A DNA stretch of 64,000 nucleotides from an uncultured Coprococcus sp. (GTDB taxonomy: Bacteria > Bacillota > Clostridia > Lachnospirales > Lachnospiraceae), in contig CANQTC010000001.1 of assembly GCA_947626675.1 (NCBI GenBank), positions 1 through 64,000 of the forward strand, written 5' to 3'. The notes under the pieces were generated by a model. It was not told where the DNA came from. It did no database searches and worked only from the letters and a program-made list of their open reading frames with translations. Positions 54,401 through 63,885 of the stretch are shown in pieces (position 1 is the first letter of the stretch; each line of letters starts with the position of its first letter). The translations under genes and the position numbers were made by a program.

Positions 54401-55008
54401 GTGATGTCAATGTAAATGCGATAGAGGATTACAAAGCTGTAGCTGAACGATACGAATTTTTAAAAGAACAGCATGATGACATCGTAAATGCAGAAACAAA
54501 TCTGCTTCGTGTTATTACGGAACTTGAGAAGTCCATGCAGGAACAGTTTGCCGAGAAATTCAAAGAAATACAGATTATGTTCGATAAGGTATTTAAAGAA
54601 TTATTTGGCGGTGGAAGAGGTGCATTAGAGCTTGTAGATGATGAAAATCTTTTGGAAACAGGTATCAGAATCATCGCACAGCCGCCGGGCAAAAAGCTTC
54701 AAAATATGATGCAGCTGTCAGGTGGAGAGAAATCACTTACAGCGATTGCGTTGCTGTTTGCGATACAAAGCCTGAAGCCGTCACCGTTTTGTCTGCTGGA
54801 TGAGATTGAAGCGGCGCTTGATGACTCAAATGTAAGAAGATTTGCAAAGTATCTCGACAGACTTACAAAAGATACACAGTTTATCGTTATATCGCACAGA
54901 AAGGGAACGATGGAAGCAGCGGATATCCTCTATGGTATCACCATGCAGGAAAAAGGAGTATCAACGCTGGTATCTGTCAATCTGATAGAAAATGATTTGG
55001 ATAAATAA
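51451..55008 (+). CDS. smc: Chromosome partition protein SMC
   Basis: 1185 residues. Walker A GPNGSGKSNVADAVRWVLGE near the N-terminus, long coiled coils, a hinge around residues ~515-640 (PGIIGVVADI...GGSMTGGAF), and the C-terminal signature LSGGEKSL with Walker B CLLDEIEAALDD. It compacts and segregates chromosomes with ScpA/ScpB, which are not in the window. Part of rnc-smc-ftsY, a common Firmicute order. Confidence 0.96.
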   Translation: MYLKSIEVNGFKSFANKILFKFNHGITCIVGPNGSGKSNVADAVRWVLGEQSAKSLRGSKMEDVIFSGTQLRKPQGSAYVAITLDNSDHSLPVDYNEVTVARRVYRSGESEYLINGTVSRLKDVTSLFFDTGIGKEGYSIIGQGQIEKILNGKPEERRELFDEAAGIVKFKKNKAAAEKSLEAERENLSRVNDILGELEKQVGPLKEQSETAKKYLLFKSELKKLDINAFLIEIDQIKSVLEEDLKKQKIVDDDILENKQAYEQTKEEYEKIEQTIEQLNQVIDVSKNEIHEYKLSTERSEGEINVINQQIIAQKMNNKNIHDQIDRIQKQIDDGKRELEEYHKKKSDFNEEVSGVDKSLAKAKQESSSIADYIESCLQEIESCKSDIIEYIHESGSLQAKVGRYDAMLENINFRKTQLNQRLLQFKSDDSHDRKEYERLKGELDTLEADVKQIIDSLEHKEDELTSNQDRNKTNRELIHNTNEKLSATRSKLEALRNITERYDGYGNSIRKVMEQKEHYPGIIGVVADIISVNQKYEIAVETALGGSIQNIVTEDDTTAKKMISFLKNNKFGRATFLPLNTITDRGQVRNDVLKENGVVGIASDLVTVDKKYHALVKNLLGRIIVVDNIDNALIVARKYNQSLRLVTIEGELINPGGSMTGGAFRNSSNLLGRKRELDELKEEIKELNHTLSGATRLDEELKTSRDSLRTDIEELNVKLQKAYLEKNTLTMNIEQVNTRIQEAENAFASIEKEVNELNNQVKEINHNKNNLADNNKQHEDNKKECEARIEELETIVSAQKEKLAMANEHVSALTISFNTIKQKESFLLENISRIQQEEAQLSEEMERYTSQTGDSSSEISRLEQQIRDIEDSIAEGKKNILESEEKLAEFTEKREDLNRNHKEFFAKREELSEKIAGLEKASYKLNTSIEKNTEKSDNLNNYMWEEYELTYTSAIEHKDENLADLSSLKKEIAAVKTKIKSLGDVNVNAIEDYKAVAERYEFLKEQHDDIVNAETNLLRVITELEKSMQEQFAEKFKEIQIMFDKVFKELFGGGRGALELVDDENLLETGIRIIAQPPGKKLQNMMQLSGGEKSLTAIALLFAIQSLKPSPFCLLDEIEAALDDSNVRRFAKYLDRLTKDTQFIVISHRKGTMEAADILYGITMQEKGVSTLVSVNLIENDLDK

Positions 55009-55032
55009 CCATATAAAATGGAGGTAAAATGT

Positions 55033-56010
55033 ATGGCAGAAGGAAAAGAAAAGAAGGGGTTTTTTAAAAGATTAAAAGAAGGATTAACAAAAACAAGAAA
55101 TAACATTGTAGAAAGCTTTACATCTGTATTTGGGGCATCTCATATCGACGATGATTTCTATGATGACCTTGAAGAAACCTTTATCATGGCTGATATGGGT
55201 TATGATACGACAGAAAAAGTTATCGAAAACCTGAAAGAAAAAGTAAAAGAAGCAAAAATAAAAGAACCTGCTGCATGTAAAGAGTTAATTATTAATATTA
55301 TCAGAGACCAGATGATGGTTGATGAAGGCGCTTATGATTTTGAAAATAAAAAAACGGTTATTCTTGTTATTGGTGTCAATGGTGTCGGAAAAACAACCAC
55401 GATTGGAAAGCTTGCTGCACAGTATAGAAGTTCAGGAAAACGCGTTCTGATTGCCGCTGCTGATACATTCAGAGCCGCCGCTATCGACCAGCTTAAAACA
55501 TGGGCTGACAGGGCTCAGGTAGATTTAATATCACATAATGAGGGCGCTGACCCTTCCGCTGTTGTATATGATGCTGTAGCCGCTGCCAAAGCAAGAAATA
55601 CAGATATTCTTCTGGTAGATACGGCGGGAAGACTTCATAACAAAAAGAACCTGATGGACGAGCTTGCCAAGATGAGAAGAATCATCTCAAGGGATTATCC
55701 TGATGCAAATGTGGAAGCGCTGATTGTTTTAGATGGAACAACAGGTCAGAATGCTTTAGAACAGGCAAAACAGTTTAGCAATGTAACAGAAATAGATGGT
55801 ATCGTAATTACCAAGCTTGACGGAACTGCGAAAGGTGGTATCGCAATTGCCATCCAGGCAGAGCTGAATGTCCCTGTAAAATTCATCGGAATCGGTGAGA
55901 AAATAGGCGATTTGCAAAGATTTGACCCATCAGCTTATGTAAATGCTTTATTTGCAGATTTTGATGAAGATAGAACAGAGCTTGATATATTGCTTGAAGA
56001 TGATATGTAA
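55033..56010 (+). CDS. ftsY: Signal recognition particle receptor FtsY
   Basis: 325 residues from ATG 55033 (ATGGAGGTAAAATGT before it; the track start overlaps this site). NG-domain motifs: GVNGVGKTTTIGKLA, DTFRAAAIDQL, DTAGRL and TKLDGTAKGG. It has only a short, basic N-terminal A region, as in Firmicutes. It docks SRP-ribosome complexes at the membrane. ilvA follows after 14 bases. Confidence 0.95.
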   Translation: MAEGKEKKGFFKRLKEGLTKTRNNIVESFTSVFGASHIDDDFYDDLEETFIMADMGYDTTEKVIENLKEKVKEAKIKEPAACKELIINIIRDQMMVDEGAYDFENKKTVILVIGVNGVGKTTTIGKLAAQYRSSGKRVLIAAADTFRAAAIDQLKTWADRAQVDLISHNEGADPSAVVYDAVAAAKARNTDILLVDTAGRLHNKKNLMDELAKMRRIISRDYPDANVEALIVLDGTTGQNALEQAKQFSNVTEIDGIVITKLDGTAKGGIAIAIQAELNVPVKFIGIGEKIGDLQRFDPSAYVNALFADFDEDRTELDILLEDDM

Positions 56011-56024
56011 AGGAGATTATTACG

Positions 56025-57254
56025 ATGAGTGAAGAATTGACATTAAAAAAGTTTGAAGAAGCATATGAAATAATAAAAAAAGTCGTACTGCCTACCAAAC
56101 TTGTCGAAAGCGATTATTTCAGTAAGCTTACGGGAAATAAGGTATTTTTCAAGCCGGAAAACCTGCAGCTTACAGGCGCTTATAAGATACGAGGCGCTTA
56201 CTATAAGATTAGTACATTAAGCGACGAAGAAAGACAGCGTGGACTGATTACCGCGTCAGCAGGAAACCATGCACAGGGAGTTGCTTATGCTGCAAAAGCC
56301 TATGGTGTAAAAGCAACGATTGTAATGCCTTCTTCAACACCATTGATTAAGGTAAACAGAACAAAATCATATGGCGCAGAAGTAATTCTGTATGGAGATG
56401 TGTATGATGAATCATGCGCATATGCACTGGAACTGGCAGAAGACAAAGGATACACCTTTATTCATCCATTCGATGATTTGGATGTTGCTACAGGACAGGG
56501 TTCCGTTGCTATGGAAATTATAAAGGAACTTCCGTTTGTCGATTACATCCTTGTACCAATCGGAGGCGGCGGACTTGCGACAGGTGTATCAACCCTCGCA
56601 AAGATGATGAATCCGAATATAAAAGTGATTGGTGTTGAGCCTGCCGGCGCAAATTGTATGCAGGTATCACTTAAGAATAAGAAAGTTACCACACTTCCTA
56701 TGGTAGATACCATTGCGGATGGTACTGCTGTTAAGACGCCTGGTACAAAGATATTCCCATATATTGAGAAAAATATTGATGGTATCATCACCATTGAAGA
56801 TAGTGAGCTTATTGTATCTTTCCTCGATATGCTTGAAAACCATAAAATGCTTGTAGAAAATTCAGGACTTCTTACGGTTGCTGCCTTAAAGCATCTTGAT
56901 GTAAAAGGTGCGAAAGTAGTCAGCATCCTTTCAGGCGGTAATATGGATATGATTACATTTGCATCTGTAGTACAGCATGGACTGATTGCAAGAAGCAGAA
57001 TATTTACAGTATCTACTTTGCTTCCTGACAGACCGGGTGCGCTTATGAATATCTCGAAAGTAATTGCAGACCTTCAGGGAAATATCATAAGACTGGAGCA
57101 TAACCAGTTCGTATCCATCAACAGAAATTCGGCTGTTGAACTTGTAATTACGATGGAAGCTTTCGGCCCTGAGCATAAACAGCTTATCATCAATACACTT
57201 GCAGAAAAAGGATATCAGCCGAAAGAAACGATGACAAAAGGAATATACAATTAA
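56025..57254 (+). CDS. ilvA: Threonine ammonia-lyase
   Basis: 409 residues. PLP-binding lysine in LTGAYKIRGAYYK, the phosphate loop GGGGLATG, and a single C-terminal ACT domain (STLLPDRPGALMNISKVIADLQG). This is the length of the TdcB/IlvA form with one ACT domain; catabolic or biosynthetic use cannot be separated by sequence alone. It deaminates threonine to 2-oxobutanoate. AAGGAGAT precedes it, and its stop overlaps the next start (TAATGA). Confidence 0.9.
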   Translation: MSEELTLKKFEEAYEIIKKVVLPTKLVESDYFSKLTGNKVFFKPENLQLTGAYKIRGAYYKISTLSDEERQRGLITASAGNHAQGVAYAAKAYGVKATIVMPSSTPLIKVNRTKSYGAEVILYGDVYDESCAYALELAEDKGYTFIHPFDDLDVATGQGSVAMEIIKELPFVDYILVPIGGGGLATGVSTLAKMMNPNIKVIGVEPAGANCMQVSLKNKKVTTLPMVDTIADGTAVKTPGTKIFPYIEKNIDGIITIEDSELIVSFLDMLENHKMLVENSGLLTVAALKHLDVKGAKVVSILSGGNMDMITFASVVQHGLIARSRIFTVSTLLPDRPGALMNISKVIADLQGNIIRLEHNQFVSINRNSAVELVITMEAFGPEHKQLIINTLAEKGYQPKETMTKGIYN

Positions 57255-58684
57255 TGATGATAGAAATTCATGTAAACGGTGAGAAAACCCTATATTGCAA
57301 TAAAGGTGAAAATCTGTTCGATGTACTTGCCAAAAACGGTATTACTTTTATCGGAAATTGCGGGCGTCTGGGCAGATGCAATGCATGTATGGTATATGAT
57401 GAGGAAAATTCCTGTTTTATCAAAAGCTGTAAGCATGAAATAACAAAGGATATGAACATATCCTTAAGCGAAAAGAAATCAAAAATAACAGACCATTATA
57501 TTAATATCAATCCAATGGCAGGAAAGGCTTCCAAATCAGAAAAGGTATCCGATGATTGCTGTGGTATCGCAATCGATGTAGGAACGACAACGATTGCGAT
57601 GGAATTGATAGATTTAAAAAGAAATGAAGTAATGGAACGATATTCCGCATATAATTCCCAAATATGTTATGGTGCGGATGTCATATCGCGTATCCGTTAT
57701 GGTATAAGCCCAGATGGCCTTCATCAGCTTAGAAAGTTGGTATTATCTGACATCTATACAGGGATATCCCATATGACAGGACAACATGCTGTTCCAATCG
57801 CCCGGATTGTTATAGCAGGAAATACAACCATGCTTTCGATTATAGAAGGAGATACCCTTGAAAATCTGGCAGCATATCCCTTCCTGATAAAAAACAGATA
57901 TGCAAAAACGTATCTGTTTTCAGAACTTTTGGAAGAAACGGTATCCGGTCAAAAGGACATATCCTGTTATGAAGCGCTTAAAAATACAGTTGTAACATGT
58001 CTTCCCAACATCAGTGCTTTTGTAGGAAGCGATGTAGCATCAGGAGCATATGCAATGGGCATTGGAAATGAAAATTCATACAATATGCTGATTGACCTCG
58101 GCACAAATGGTGAAATCATCATTGCAAATAATAAAAGAGGGTTTGCTACGTCTTGTGCCTGCGGGCCTGCTTTTGAGGGATGTTTCCGAAGTGGAAGTAT
58201 GCAGGGAACAACCCTTTTTGATATGATTGCCATACTGAGAAAGCGGAACATGATTGATGATACCGGTCTGCTGAAAGAACCATATTTTGAAAAAGGATAT
58301 CGTGCAGGCAGGGATATCGTGATAGATATGGAGTTGATACATCATTTTCTGCTTGCAAAGGCAGCAATCAGTGCAGGAATTGATACCATTGTTCGGGAAT
58401 GTGGGATAGACTATCAGGATATCGAACAAGTCAATATATCAGGTGGTTTTGGATTTCATCTGAATATAGAAAATGCCATATATCTTGGTATGTTTCCTGA
58501 TGCATTCAGACATAAGGCAGTCATAGCAGGCAACACATCACTAAAAGGCGCCGGGTATTGCCTTCAGGATAAAAATAATATAAAATATCTTGATGATTTT
58601 ATAGAAACAATTACGCCTGTAAATATGGGCGAGCATCAGACATTTCATGACAGCTATATAAAAAGTATATGTTTTCCAAATTAA
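57254..58684 (+). CDS. ASKHA-domain protein with N-terminal [2Fe-2S] ferredoxin, RACo-like
   Basis: 476 residues. An N-terminal plant-type ferredoxin domain has cysteine spacing C-G-R-L-G-R-C-N-A-C and a later KSCKH; the rest is the DUF4445/ASKHA ATPase (GIAIDVGTTTIAMEL, IAGNTTMLSI, MLIDLGTNGEI, NISGGFGFHLN). This is the layout of reductive activators of corrinoid proteins, which use ATP to return cobalt to Co(I). MetH at 34942 lacks its own reactivation domain and is a possible client. It follows ilvA with a 1-base overlap, presumably co-transcribed. Confidence 0.85.
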   Translation: MMIEIHVNGEKTLYCNKGENLFDVLAKNGITFIGNCGRLGRCNACMVYDEENSCFIKSCKHEITKDMNISLSEKKSKITDHYININPMAGKASKSEKVSDDCCGIAIDVGTTTIAMELIDLKRNEVMERYSAYNSQICYGADVISRIRYGISPDGLHQLRKLVLSDIYTGISHMTGQHAVPIARIVIAGNTTMLSIIEGDTLENLAAYPFLIKNRYAKTYLFSELLEETVSGQKDISCYEALKNTVVTCLPNISAFVGSDVASGAYAMGIGNENSYNMLIDLGTNGEIIIANNKRGFATSCACGPAFEGCFRSGSMQGTTLFDMIAILRKRNMIDDTGLLKEPYFEKGYRAGRDIVIDMELIHHFLLAKAAISAGIDTIVRECGIDYQDIEQVNISGGFGFHLNIENAIYLGMFPDAFRHKAVIAGNTSLKGAGYCLQDKNNIKYLDDFIETITPVNMGEHQTFHDSYIKSICFPN

Positions 58685-58788
58685 TATGATAGCGTAATTC
58701 CCAATAAACGCTTGTTTGCGATGATTTGAGCATGTTATATATTACTTTGGAAAACTTATAAAAGCATAAGAAAAGGATATTGAAAAAA

Positions 58789-59586
58789 ATGAGATTACTT
58801 AGTATATCCAGCGGCAGCAGCGGAAACTGCTATTATGTAGGAAATGATAATACACATCTGCTTGTAGATGTGGGGATAAGTGGCAAAAAGGTGGAAGCAG
58901 GCTTGAAAGATATCGGAATCAAAGCAGATGAACTGTCCGGTATATTGATAACCCATGAGCATATCGACCATGTAAAAGGGCTTGGTGTTCTTGCCAGAAA
59001 ATATGCGCTTCCGATATATGCAACCGGAAAAACAATAGATGAAATTCAGAAAATAAAGTCTGTCGGTACGATATCTGATGATTTGTTTCATGAGATAACA
59101 CCGGATACATATTTTAATATCAAAGATATCAAAGTAGACCCTACATCCATATGGCATGATGCGGCTGATCCGGTATGTTACAGTCTGTATGATGGAAATA
59201 AGAAAATATCCATTGCAACAGATTTAGGTAATTATGATGATTATATCGTTGACAAACTAAAGGATTCAGACATTATGGTTATAGAAGCCAATCATGATAT
59301 CAGAATGCTTCAGGCAGGCCCATATCCATACTATCTGAAACAGCGTATACTTGGTAATTATGGTCATCTATCCAATGAAAGGTCAGGACAGCTTATAAAG
59401 ACACTTTTGAATAACCATATCAAAGGAATATTGCTTGGACATCTGAGCAAAGAAAATAATTTTGAGGAGCTGGCATATGAAACGGTGAAGCTTGAACTTT
59501 TTGGAAATGATTATACAGATGACGTAAGAGAATTTGGTCTTCGTGTAGCAAAAAGAGATATACCGGGCATTGCAATCGAAGCTTAA
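58789..59586 (+). CDS. MBL-fold metallohydrolase, YycJ/WalJ-like
   Basis: 265 residues from ATG 58789 (AAAAGGAT before it; the track's TTG is too close to the site). LSISSGSSGNCYYVG at the start and ITHEHIDHVKGL (HxHxDH) with DLGNYDDYIV and GHLSKENN complete the metal site of YycJ-type enzymes, linked to DNA end processing and to walRK clusters elsewhere. No walRK gene is near. The 104-base gap before it has no clear regulatory element. Confidence 0.85.
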   Translation: MRLLSISSGSSGNCYYVGNDNTHLLVDVGISGKKVEAGLKDIGIKADELSGILITHEHIDHVKGLGVLARKYALPIYATGKTIDEIQKIKSVGTISDDLFHEITPDTYFNIKDIKVDPTSIWHDAADPVCYSLYDGNKKISIATDLGNYDDYIVDKLKDSDIMVIEANHDIRMLQAGPYPYYLKQRILGNYGHLSNERSGQLIKTLLNNHIKGILLGHLSKENNFEELAYETVKLELFGNDYTDDVREFGLRVAKRDIPGIAIEA

Positions 59587-59626
59587 TTTAATAATGTAAT
59601 TTTTTAAAAATCAGGAGGATAATATA

Positions 59627-59899
59627 ATGAAGAAGAGAATAGTAACAGTAGTGGGCAAGGACAGCGTAGGTATTATTGCTAAGGTATGTGTTTATCTTGC
59701 AAATAATGATATCAATATTCTGGATATTGCACAGACGATTGTCGGCGGATATTTTAACATGATGATGGTGGTAGATATTCAGAATTCTTCAAAATCTACA
59801 GATATAGTAGCCTCAGAACTTTCCCAGATTGGTGATGAAATCGGTGTTCAGATAAAGGTTCAGCATGAAGAGATATTTGAAATGATGCACAGAATTTAA
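59627..59899 (+). CDS. ACT-domain protein, UPF0237 family
   Basis: 90 residues, essentially one ACT domain (IVTVVGKDSVGIIAKVCVYLANNDINILDI) and a short tail. UPF0237 proteins usually precede a UPF0210 protein, as here (38-base gap), and are thought to bind a small ligand; the function is unknown. TCAGGAGGAT precedes it. Confidence 0.9.
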   Translation: MKKRIVTVVGKDSVGIIAKVCVYLANNDINILDIAQTIVGGYFNMMMVVDIQNSSKSTDIVASELSQIGDEIGVQIKVQHEEIFEMMHRI

Positions 59900-59937
59900 T
59901 TGTTCATCAGGAATTGTTATAGAAAAGAGGATAATCA

Positions 59938-61302
59938 ATGATTAGCATAAATGAAGTAATAGAAACAAATAATATGATATCCAAGATGAATCTTGATGTC
60001 AGAACAATTACGATGGGAATCAGTCTGCTTGACTGCGTAGGAAGTGATGTAGATGATACATGCAGGAAAATATATGAAAAAATAACGACATATGCAAAGG
60101 ATTTAGTAAAGACAGGAAATGACATATCACAGAAATACGGTATTCCGATTGTCAATAAAAGAATATCAATCACACCGGTTTCCTTAGTAGGCGGCTCTGT
60201 CTGCAAATCATCAGCCGATTTTGTAAAGATTGCAAAAGCACTTGATGAAGCAGCCAAAACGGTAGGCGTAAACTTTATAGGCGGTTATTCCGCTCTTGTA
60301 AGCAAAGGTATGACAACGGCTGACGAACTTTTGATACGCTCTATTCCGGAAGCACTTGCTTCTACCAGTAAAGTATGCAGTTCCGTAAATGTAGGCTCTA
60401 CCAAAACCGGTATCAACATGGATGCTGTAAAGCTCATCGGTGAGGTTATTCTTGAAACCGCAGAACTTACAAAAGAAGAGGATTCGCTTGGCTGCTGCAA
60501 ATTCGTTGTATTCTGTAATGCGCCTGATGACAATCCATTTATGGCAGGGGCATTTCATGGGGTAACAGAAGCAGACTGTATTATCAATGTCGGTGTAAGC
60601 GGACCGGGTGTTGTAAAAAAAGCACTTGAAGAGGTAAGAGGAGAAAACTTTGAAATTCTTTGTGAAACGATTAAAAAGACAGCCTTTAAGGTCACAAGAG
60701 TCGGACAGCTTGTTGCCAAAGAAGCATCAAAAAGGCTGAATGTACCATTTGGAATTGTCGATTTATCCCTTGCACCAACACCGGCAGTCGGTGACAGCGT
60801 TGGTGAAATATTAGAAGAAATCGGTCTTGAATATGCCGGAGCGCCGGGTACTACAGCAGCACTGGCGCTTCTGAACGACCAGGTTAAAAAAGGCGGCGTT
60901 ATGGCTTCGTCATATGTCGGAGGATTGTCAGGTGCATTTATACCTGTCTCAGAAGACCAGCGAATGATAGACGCAGTTTCTGCTGGAGCGCTCACACTTG
61001 AAAAACTTGAAGCAATGACCTGTGTATGTTCGGTCGGTCTTGATATGATTGCGATTCCGGGTGATACAAAGGCCTCAACCATATCTGGTATTATAGCGGA
61101 TGAGATGGCGCTTGGTATGATTAACCAGAAAACAACCGCAGTAAGACTGATTCCGGTAATCGGAAAAGGGGTAGGGGAAACGGCAGAATTTGGCGGACTT
61201 CTTGGATATGCCCCGATTATGCCTGTAAATAACTTTGGCTGTGAGCAGTTTGTAAACAGAGGTGGAAGAATCCCTGCACCAATACACAGTTTTAAGAATT
61301 AA
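59938..61302 (+). CDS. UPF0210 / PFL-family protein (DUF711)
   Basis: 454 residues, the full length of UPF0210. Motifs: [11 protein letters not shown]-type [49 protein letters not shown] and the C-terminal [17 protein letters not shown]. The fold is related to pyruvate formate-lyase, but the reaction is unknown. The pair with the ACT protein suggests an allosterically regulated enzyme. Confidence 0.9.
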   Translation: MISINEVIETNNMISKMNLDVRTITMGISLLDCVGSDVDDTCRKIYEKITTYAKDLVKTGNDISQKYGIPIVNKRISITPVSLVGGSVCKSSADFVKIAKALDEAAKTVGVNFIGGYSALVSKGMTTADELLIRSIPEALASTSKVCSSVNVGSTKTGINMDAVKLIGEVILETAELTKEEDSLGCCKFVVFCNAPDDNPFMAGAFHGVTEADCIINVGVSGPGVVKKALEEVRGENFEILCETIKKTAFKVTRVGQLVAKEASKRLNVPFGIVDLSLAPTPAVGDSVGEILEEIGLEYAGAPGTTAALALLNDQVKKGGVMASSYVGGLSGAFIPVSEDQRMIDAVSAGALTLEKLEAMTCVCSVGLDMIAIPGDTKASTISGIIADEMALGMINQKTTAVRLIPVIGKGVGETAEFGGLLGYAPIMPVNNFGCEQFVNRGGRIPAPIHSFKN

Positions 61303-61314
61303 GGAAATTATTTT

Positions 61315-63183
61315 ATGAGAAAACTTGCTTTATCAGATGAGATATTAATGAGTGTGGAAAAACCTGCCAGATATATTGGCGGCGAATACAACAGCATCAT
61401 GAAGAAGAAAGAAGAGATAGCGGTTCGTTTTTGTATGTGTTTTCCCGATGTATATGAAATCGGTATGTCACATCTTGGAATCCAAATTCTTTATGATATG
61501 TTCAACAGACGGGAGGATACATGGTGTGAACGTGTATACTCCCCGTGGCCTGACCTGGATACAATCATGCGGGAAAAGAATATCCCTTTATTTGCATTAG
61601 AATCACAGGAACCTGTAAAAGATTTTGATTTTCTTGGCATAACACTGCAATATGAGATGTGTTATACCAATATTTTACAGGTTCTTGATTTGGCTCATAT
61701 ACCAATGAAATCAGAAGAGCGGAAAAAAGGCGAACCCATTGTTATCGGCGGCGGCCCATGTGCATACAATCCCGAACCGATAGCTGATTTTTTTGATATT
61801 TTTTATATAGGTGAAGGCGAAACGGTCTATGCCATCTTACTCGAATTGTACAAGGAATATAAACACAGTGATATGAGCCGCAGGGAATTTCTTATAAAGG
61901 CATCGAATATACCGGGACTTTATGTTCCAAGCCTTTATGACGTATGTTATAACGCAGATGGGACAATCGCTGATTTTGGCCCTAAGTACAGCGATGTACC
62001 TGAGAAAATACTAAAACAGACGGTTGTCGATATGACTTCTGTATCATATCCGGAGAAACCTATCGTACCCTATATGAAAGTAACGCAGGACAGAGTTGTG
62101 CTTGAGATTATGCGCGGCTGTATAAGAGGATGCCGTTTTTGTCAGGCAGGTATGATATACAGACCGGCCAGACCAAAAGATGTTTCCATATTAAAGCAAT
62201 ATGCCGAGAATATGCTGGCGGCATCAGGTCAGGAAGAAATTACTTTCAGCTCCTTAAGCTCAAGCGATTACCCAAGCCTTCCGGAACTGACAGACTGTCT
62301 CATTGAAAAGATGAATAACGAGCATGTCAATATATCGCTTCCTTCCCTTAGAATCGATGCTTTTTCCCTTGATGTAATGAGTAAGATACAGGACATAAAA
62401 AAGAATTCTCTTACCTTTGCACCGGAAGCCGGTACGCAAAGACTTAGAAATGTTATCAATAAAGGCCTTACAAAAGAAAATATCATGGACGGCTCTTTAA
62501 AAGCATTTCTTGGCGGATGGAATAAGGTAAAACTTTATTTTATGATGGGACTTCCTACTGAAACCTATGAAGATATCGAGGGTATAGCCAGTCTTTCGGA
62601 AGAGATTACGGAACTTTATTTTGCGAATATTCCAAAGGAAAAGCGTGACGGGCGTGTTATGGTTACGGCATCTGCTTCTTATTTCGTACCAAAGCCATTT
62701 ACTCCATTCCAGTGGGCGCCGATGATAGAGCCTTCTGAATTTATCAAAAGGGCATATTATGTAAAGGATAAATTCAGAGAAGCCAAAAACCACAAAAGTC
62801 TTAAATTTCAGTATCATGAAGCGGATATCACCATACTGGAAGGACTATTGGCAAGAGGAGACAGAAAACTGTGTGACGTTATATATGACGTATATCGGTC
62901 AGGGCAGATATACGATGCATGGACTGAATATTTTCATAAAGAAAACTGGGAGAATGCCCTTAAGGCACATGGAATCGATATCGGTTTTTATACCTATAGA
63001 GAGCGCTCTGTAGATGAAAAGCTTCCCTGGGATTTTATTGATATCGGCGTAACAAAAGAGTTTATGAAAAGGGAATGGGAACGTGCAAAATCAGAGCAGA
63101 TAACGCCGAATTGCAGTCAGAAATGTTCAGGCTGCGGTGCAGCGAAATTCGGAGGAGGTGTGTGCTTTGAAGCTAAGAATTAA
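61315..63183 (+). CDS. B12-binding radical SAM protein, TIGR03960 family
   Basis: 622 residues. An N-terminal B12-binding-like region (RYIGGEYNSIMKK...VRFCMCFPDVYEIGMSHLG) precedes the radical SAM core with CIRGCRFCQAGMIYRP (CxxxCxxC) and GTQRLRNVINKG, and a cysteine-rich end (CSQKCSGCGAAKFGGG). Function unknown. The following DUF2344 protein is its constant partner; both commonly sit before an RNase G gene, as here. Confidence 0.92.
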   Translation: MRKLALSDEILMSVEKPARYIGGEYNSIMKKKEEIAVRFCMCFPDVYEIGMSHLGIQILYDMFNRREDTWCERVYSPWPDLDTIMREKNIPLFALESQEPVKDFDFLGITLQYEMCYTNILQVLDLAHIPMKSEERKKGEPIVIGGGPCAYNPEPIADFFDIFYIGEGETVYAILLELYKEYKHSDMSRREFLIKASNIPGLYVPSLYDVCYNADGTIADFGPKYSDVPEKILKQTVVDMTSVSYPEKPIVPYMKVTQDRVVLEIMRGCIRGCRFCQAGMIYRPARPKDVSILKQYAENMLAASGQEEITFSSLSSSDYPSLPELTDCLIEKMNNEHVNISLPSLRIDAFSLDVMSKIQDIKKNSLTFAPEAGTQRLRNVINKGLTKENIMDGSLKAFLGGWNKVKLYFMMGLPTETYEDIEGIASLSEEITELYFANIPKEKRDGRVMVTASASYFVPKPFTPFQWAPMIEPSEFIKRAYYVKDKFREAKNHKSLKFQYHEADITILEGLLARGDRKLCDVIYDVYRSGQIYDAWTEYFHKENWENALKAHGIDIGFYTYRERSVDEKLPWDFIDIGVTKEFMKREWERAKSEQITPNCSQKCSGCGAAKFGGGVCFEAKN

Positions 63184-63874
63184 ATATTTAAAGCTTGGCA
63201 ATCTTAAATTCATCGGACATCTTGATGTAATGAGGTACTTTCAGAAAACGATAAGACGTGCCGGGCTGAAAGTAAGCTATTCCAAAGGCTATTCGCCGCA
63301 TCAGATTATATCATTTGCAGCACCGCTTGCCATGTGCATTACTTCTGACGGAGAGTATTTTGACGGAGAATTTGATGAGATATCAACTTCAACGGAGATG
63401 ACGGAAGCTTTAAATACTTTTGGTGTTCCGGAGCTTCATGTATCGGAATGTGTGCTGCTGCCTGATGACGCCAAAAACGCCATGTCAGTAGTTGCCGCAT
63501 CAGATTATAGGATTTGTTTTTATGCATTGTCAGAAGATAAATCAGACCAGGCTCAACATATACTGGATAAATTAAAGGCATTTTATGAGCAGGAAGAAAT
63601 CATTATAACTAAAAAAACAAAGAAAAGTGAAAAAGAAGAAAATATAAAACCAGGTATATTGGACATAGAAATAAGAGATAATAGTATATATATGATGCTT
63701 TCTACCGGAAGCAGTTATAACCTTAAACCGGAACTGGTTATGGAAGCTTTATATCAATATGCCGGTATCCCATATAATTTCTTTGATTTTCATATTCACA
63801 GGATAGAAACCTATATGGAAGATGAAAATGGTGGATTGATGCCCTTATATAAGGCAGGCAGAAATTTTGGATAA
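63167..63874 (+). CDS. Radical SAM-associated DUF2344 protein, TIGR03936 family
   Basis: 235 residues from TTG 63167, eight bases after GGAGGAGG; the track's earlier codons lack a site. It opens LKLRIKYLKLGNLKFIGHLDVMRYFQK, as in the family, with KVSYSKGYSPHQIISFA next. It overlaps the TIGR03960 gene by 17 bases, implying coupled translation. Function unknown; elsewhere the two halves are fused. Confidence 0.9.
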   Translation: MKLRIKYLKLGNLKFIGHLDVMRYFQKTIRRAGLKVSYSKGYSPHQIISFAAPLAMCITSDGEYFDGEFDEISTSTEMTEALNTFGVPELHVSECVLLPDDAKNAMSVVAASDYRICFYALSEDKSDQAQHILDKLKAFYEQEEIIITKKTKKSEKEENIKPGILDIEIRDNSIYMMLSTGSSYNLKPELVMEALYQYAGIPYNFFDFHIHRIETYMEDENGGLMPLYKAGRNFG

Positions 63875-63885
63875 AGGATAAAAAA